Of a stretch of 64,000 bases of DNA, positions 60,415 through 64,000 are shown one piece after another. Made by a program: the position numbers and the translations under genes. The stretch comes from Porticoccus sp964395715 (GTDB taxonomy: Bacteria > Pseudomonadota > Gammaproteobacteria > Pseudomonadales > Porticoccaceae), in the NCBI GenBank assembly GCA_964395715.1, contig CAYNAU010000002.1, forward strand, positions 558,001-622,000, read 5' to 3'. A model generated the notes under the pieces. That model was not told the origin of the DNA. It was given only the letters and a program-made list of their open reading frames with translations, and did no database searches. Numbering within the stretch: position 1 is the stretch's first letter; every line of letters begins with the position of its first letter.

Positions 60415-60816
60415 TTATTTTTTTTGATTGTCTATAATATCCCACCCTCCGGAACCTCCCTCTCGTTTTACATCACCGATTTCTGCTTCCGGCACCACAT
60501 GGGTAATGGCATGTTTATAAATCAGTTGCTCAACGACGGTCACAGGCGGCTTATCACCTTCGCTCCCTAATGTCACATCCAGGATCAGGGTCTCCATTGT
60601 GTGCAGAACGAGCTCGCCCTTCACCTGACTGCCGTTAACCAGAAATACGGTCAACGGAATACCTTCAGCCAGAATCAGTTCATAGAATCGATATTCATCA
60701 GTCCACTTGTAGGAGGAGCCTATATTGGTATCTTTTTGCGCGAGGGAATTACCGGAAAAGCCCAGTAAAAGGCACACCAACACACCATAGCAGAGCTTGC
60801 TCACTTGATTCTTCAC
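60415..60816 (-). CDS. Exported Hfq-like (Sm-fold) protein
   Basis: A 133-residue protein with GTG start (GAGG about 10 bases upstream). Residues 1-26 form a Sec signal peptide (two lysines, LCYGVLVCLLLGF core, SLA cleavage site). The mature part contains an Hfq-type Sm domain: Sm1-like IPLTVFLVNGSQVKGEL (53-69) and Sm2-like YKHAITHVVP (100-109), nearly identical to the YKHAISTVVP of Hfq. Compared with Hfq, the rim arginines are L, A and G, the DQF motif is TME, and about 11 residues are inserted before Sm2. RNA binding in the periplasm is not expected, so the fold may have a new role. Divergent from nothing known; sits beside intI. Confidence 0.75.
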   Translation of the reverse strand: MKNQVSKLCYGVLVCLLLGFSGNSLAQKDTNIGSSYKWTDEYRFYELILAEGIPLTVFLVNGSQVKGELVLHTMETLILDVTLGSEGDKPPVTVVEQLIYKHAITHVVPEAEIGDVKREGGSGGWDIIDNQKK

Positions 60817-61048
60817 GGTTAAACCCTCGTTTCGCGACACGATAAATGACAATTTCCAACCACTGGGAATATCTACTCCACACAAAGCAGCCGTCGTATC
60901 AGTATTGACTATCTGCAGGATATTTCCATCAATCTGCCTACCGCTTGTCCGTTACACTCCTTTTACACTTGGTGACACCTTCAAGGAGCAGGCAATAAAA
61001 GCCAAATCAAAGTGCAAAGACCAGAACTGCCGCGCCCAAACGGGTTTT

Positions 61049-62743
61049 TTAATACAGGCTGAGGGTCAGGTAGAGGACCAACAGCACCACCACCCAGGTC
61101 ACCACACTACCGGTGGGCCAGGTGCGGGCAAGGATGCCCTGAGGACCATGATGCCGAGTAATGTAATCCACCACCCAGTCAAACAGGGTTTTGACAGTGG
61201 ATCGAAGGGCACTGTTAACGGCAATGACTGCGCCAGTTACCCGCGCCAGGGCGGCGGGCGCCAGGCGACGATAAGTCCACTCGGCATCCAGGTTCACCGA
61301 TGGCAGTTCCGGCGGGTACATATGCCTCAGGTTGAGCCAGACAAATGCCAGCGCCGAGAAGCACAGCAGCTGGGTCTGGGCCAGCACGTGAGTGGCATCG
61401 TAGGGGTTGTAGCCGGTGTCGTAGGGCAGCAGTTGATAGAGCACTTCCGGGAACACGCCAATGGTGATGCACAGTGCCGCGGCAATGGTCATGGCCAGCA
61501 GCATGTTCACCGGTGGCTCCGAGGTGCGAATGCCTGAGTCGTGCGCAAAGAAGGCAAAATAGGGAATCTTGATGCCCGCATGGTGGAATACCCCGGCGGA
61601 GGCAAACAACAGCATCAACCAGATCCACGGGTAATCATTTTCCAGCGCCGCACTCATCACCATGGATTTGCTGACAAAGCCGCTGAACAGCGGGAACGCA
61701 GAAATGGAGGCGGCACCGATAATACAGAGCACCGTCGTTTTTGGCATGCTCTTGTACAGCCCGCCGAGCTCCGATCCATTGATCCGCCCGGTCATGTGAA
61801 GCACCGCCCCCATGGACATAAACAGCAGGCCCTTGAAGATCACGTCGGTAAAGGCGTGGGCCACCGCGCCGTTGATGGACAGTGCCGTACCAATACCCAC
61901 ACCCACCACCATAAAGCCGAGCTGGTTAATCAGGCTGTAAGCCAATACCCGGCGCAGGTCATTCTCAATCACTGCGTAGAAAATCGGGAAACAGGTCATG
62001 GCCGCACCGATATAAACCAGCAGCTCGGTACCCGGATAACCCCTGGCCAGTGCATAAATCGCCACCTTGGTGGTGAAGGCACTGAGGAATACCGTCCCGG
62101 TGGGCGTAGATTCGGGATAGGCATCCGTCAACCAGTTGTGGAAGAACGGGAAGGCACACTTGATACCAAACGCCAGGAAGATCAGCCAGCCATGCACGCC
62201 CTGCAAGCCGATTTCAACGAACGACAGGGAATCGGCCTGACGGCTGTAGAGAATGATGCCACCCAGTAACAGCAGGCCGGACAACACCTGAATAATCAGG
62301 TAGCGCATGCCGGCCCGGTAGGAACGCTCGGAACGGCGTGCCCAGACCAGAAATACCGAGGTCAGGGCCAGCAACTCCCAGAACACAAACAGGGTAAGCA
62401 GGTCACCGGCGAAAACAGCGCCCAGGGCACTGCCTGCATAAAATAAGGCCGCGCCCTGCTGCATCCGGTCCCGCACGTGCAGGGAGTAAATAATGGCGAT
62501 CAGCGCAGCAATGTGAAACAGGTACCCAAACAGGATGCTGAGCCTGTCCATCTGGTGAATGATAAGTTGGAAGTCGAGGAAGGGGACCTGCCAGTAACTA
62601 CCCGCCGGGGTCAGCCACAGGTTGGCGGCACTGACCACAGGAATCAACAGCATCAGTACGGCTCGCGGCGCGCCGTTCAACAATAGCGCCAGAGCCCCGG
62701 CGAGATAGAAGAACAGGAAAGGAGGCAGCTCAATGGGCATCAT
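61049..62743 (-). CDS. Antiporter/complex-I-like proton-translocating subunit (MrpD/NuoM type)
   Basis: A 564-residue membrane protein with about 14-16 helices. The NuoL/M/N antiporter core is clear: a glutamate in the LTLFVFWELLALTSVFLVW helix, FGIKCAFPFFHNWLTDAYPESTPTGTVFLSAFTTKVAIYAL with its lysine, and LAYSLINQLGFMVVGVGIG. It is the third gene of a minus-strand cluster with another D/N-type subunit and a small membrane protein, as in Mrp-like or stand-alone ion-pumping modules (Na+ or H+). Which ion and partner are unknown. Confidence 0.88.
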   Translation of the reverse strand: MMPIELPPFLFFYLAGALALLLNGAPRAVLMLLIPVVSAANLWLTPAGSYWQVPFLDFQLIIHQMDRLSILFGYLFHIAALIAIIYSLHVRDRMQQGAALFYAGSALGAVFAGDLLTLFVFWELLALTSVFLVWARRSERSYRAGMRYLIIQVLSGLLLLGGIILYSRQADSLSFVEIGLQGVHGWLIFLAFGIKCAFPFFHNWLTDAYPESTPTGTVFLSAFTTKVAIYALARGYPGTELLVYIGAAMTCFPIFYAVIENDLRRVLAYSLINQLGFMVVGVGIGTALSINGAVAHAFTDVIFKGLLFMSMGAVLHMTGRINGSELGGLYKSMPKTTVLCIIGAASISAFPLFSGFVSKSMVMSAALENDYPWIWLMLLFASAGVFHHAGIKIPYFAFFAHDSGIRTSEPPVNMLLAMTIAAALCITIGVFPEVLYQLLPYDTGYNPYDATHVLAQTQLLCFSALAFVWLNLRHMYPPELPSVNLDAEWTYRRLAPAALARVTGAVIAVNSALRSTVKTLFDWVVDYITRHHGPQGILARTWPTGSVVTWVVVLLVLYLTLSLY

Positions 62744-63038
62744 CAGTGTGCCCTCCCCGCTGTTGTTCGTCCCGGTCCGCGGCCTGTTCCCGGCGCAGGT
62801 AGTAATCCTCGTCCCGCATCAGGAAGGTGCGCATCCATTTGGCCACCAGCACCAGCAGCACACAGCCCACAAACCCGTAGAGGGCGTAAAAGCCCCAAAG
62901 ATTTTCCCAGGAATGATAGATATGGCGGTGAATCACGAAATCCAGCCCCAGCAGCAGAATGCAGCAGGCAAACAGAGCACGCAGGACAAGGCGCACGTTA
63001 CCGGGCTTGTCGAAAAAATGTTGTTTCTCGGTCGTCAC
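62730..63038 (-). CDS. Small three-helix membrane protein of the antiporter cluster
   Basis: A 102-residue protein with three hydrophobic helices (LVLRALFACCILLLGLDFVI, LWGFYALYGFVGCVLLVLVA and a shorter stretch) and a charged C-terminal tail. The GTG start at 63038 lies just after the upstream gene. Similar small proteins accompany D-type antiporter subunits in marine gammaproteobacteria; the function is unknown. It overlaps the next gene by 14 bases. Confidence 0.75.
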   Translation of the reverse strand: MTTEKQHFFDKPGNVRLVLRALFACCILLLGLDFVIHRHIYHSWENLWGFYALYGFVGCVLLVLVAKWMRTFLMRDEDYYLRREQAADRDEQQRGGHTDDAH

Positions 63039-63047
63039 GGCTGCCCC

Positions 63048-64000
63048 CTATCCAATGCTTCGCGCCAGGTCATAAAGTGGCTGCGGGTAGAAAAACAACA
63101 GCAGGCACATCAGCGTGGTGATCAGTATCGCCAGCAACGAAGTAAGCGGCGCCTCCTGAATGCCTGTGCCCCCGTTGCCAACACTGCCGGTGCTATCGGT
63201 GGCAAAAAAGGCTTTGAGGGGAATCGGCAACAGGTAGGCGATATTCAGCAGTGAACTGAGCATCAATACGCCCATCAACAGCCATTGTCCCGCTTCTAGG
63301 GTTCCCAGAATCAGGTACCACTTGCTCCAGGAGCCACCCGCCGGCGGCAAACCGATAATGCTCAGGCTGGCAATGAAAAAGGCCGCCATGGTCAGCGGCA
63401 TGGCGCGACCCAGTCCACGCATATCACTGATCTCGGATTTGTGGCTGGCCACCAGGATGGCGCCAGCACAGAAAAACAGCGTGATTTTCCCGAATGCGTG
63501 CATGGCGATATGCAGCGCACTACCCAGCAGACCGGCGCTGGTGGCAAGCAGCACGCCGAGACTGATATAGCCGAGTTGGCTGATAGTGGAATACGCCAGC
63601 CGCGCTTTGAGATTATCCTGTCGCATGGCCACCAGAGAGGCCGCCAGCACCCCGAAGGCCACCAGGTAAAGCAGCCATTCCGTCACAGCGAGATTACCCA
63701 GGGTATCCAGGCCGAAAATAAAAACACCCACCTTCACCAGGGCAAAGACCCCGGCTTTTACCACCGCCACCGCGTGCAACAAGGCGCTTACGGGGGTAGG
63801 TGCAACCATTGCCGCAGGCAACCAGCGGTGGAAAGGCATCACTGCGGCCTTACCGATACCAAACACAAAGAGTACGAGCAATAGCGACAGCAGTATTGGG
63901 GTGATGTCGTCACCAAAAATGCCGCCCTCTTTAAATGTCAGTGTCCCGGCTACGGCCCAGGTGCCAATAATGGCGGGCAAAAAGCACACGATGGAGGTAC
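63048..64000 (-). CDS. Antiporter subunit D/NuoN-like, partial
   Basis: The C-terminal 317 or so residues of an antiporter-type membrane subunit, cut by the window edge. It has the antiporter lysine region (FGIGKAAVMPFHRWLPAAMVAPTPVSALLHAVAVVKAGVFALVKV) and LAYSTISQLGYISLGVLLA. It is probably a MnhD/NuoN-like protein whose N-terminal half lies to the right of the window. The first ATG inside the frame at 63989 is not the true start. Confidence 0.85.
   Translation of the reverse strand, partial: TSIVCFLPAIIGTWAVAGTLTFKEGGIFGDDITPILLSLLLVLFVFGIGKAAVMPFHRWLPAAMVAPTPVSALLHAVAVVKAGVFALVKVGVFIFGLDTLGNLAVTEWLLYLVAFGVLAASLVAMRQDNLKARLAYSTISQLGYISLGVLLATSAGLLGSALHIAMHAFGKITLFFCAGAILVASHKSEISDMRGLGRAMPLTMAAFFIASLSIIGLPPAGGSWSKWYLILGTLEAGQWLLMGVLMLSSLLNIAYLLPIPLKAFFATDSTGSVGNGGTGIQEAPLTSLLAILITTLMCLLLFFYPQPLYDLARSIG

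Overview
The window reads as a chromosomal segment of a free-living, respiratory gammaproteobacterium. The gene orders ubiE-ubiJ-ubiB-hisI-hisE-tatABC, rpsF-rpsR-(membrane protein)-rplI-dnaB and rlmB-rnr are typical of that class. The DUF4212/SSS acetate transporter, the CrbS/CrbR-type acetate two-component pair, DcaP-type porin, PQQ dehydrogenase, thiamine-scavenging TonB receptor and ion-pumping antiporter subunits suggest a marine or brackish relative of the Cellvibrionales/OM60-like groups. The placement is inference; no rRNA gene is present.

Layout. 1-8.5 kb: a GFA-domain protein, a diguanylate cyclase, an OlsF-like two-domain acyltransferase, then ubiquinone synthesis (ubiE, ubiJ, ubiB), histidine synthesis (hisI, hisE) and the Tat translocase (tatABC). 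8.5-13.2 kb: a sigma54-type promoter, a leader with an intrinsic terminator, and four genes for an electron-transfer chain: a NirB-like flavoprotein fused to a cytochrome-b-like membrane domain, an 11-heme cytochrome c and two small c-type lipoproteins. 13.2-17 kb: a TPP-riboswitch thiamine-uptake operon on the minus strand. 17-23 kb: hemN with an FNR/Anr box, ppa, ogt, a PhoX-like secreted protein and a PfkB kinase. 23-42 kb: an acetate/propionate block (acs, exonuclease, DUF294/CBS protein, SSS transporter plus DUF4212, porin, crbR, crbS, prpE). Several of its promoters share a GACC-WW-GGTCG-like motif that I propose as the CrbR site. Interspersed are arfB, a small helical protein, a PQQ dehydrogenase, a DUF4242 protein and yajQ. 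42-51.6 kb: panD, panC, dnaB, rplI, rpsR, rpsF (with an S6:S18-type leader), a CDP-alcohol phosphatidyltransferase, rlmB, rnr and tRNA-Leu(CAG).

51.7-60.3 kb: a chromosomal integron. The integrase gene lies at the right end behind a LexA box, and ten attC-like sites follow to its left. Nine cassettes carry one minus-strand gene each, mostly small lipoproteins or membrane proteins of unknown function. The tenth, most distal cassette is about 2.4 kb and holds a complete regulated operon: an HxlR regulator divergent from GST, SnoaL-like, tautomerase and YdcZ-like genes. Those four genes run opposite to the usual cassette direction.

60.4-64 kb: a small protein that combines a Sec signal peptide with an Hfq-like Sm domain, then three genes of a Mrp/complex-I-like antiporter cluster. 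The last of these is cut by the window edge. The most unusual items are the exported Hfq-like protein, the flavoprotein/multiheme chain with its attenuated leader, the self-regulated operon cassette and the shared acetate-regulon motif.
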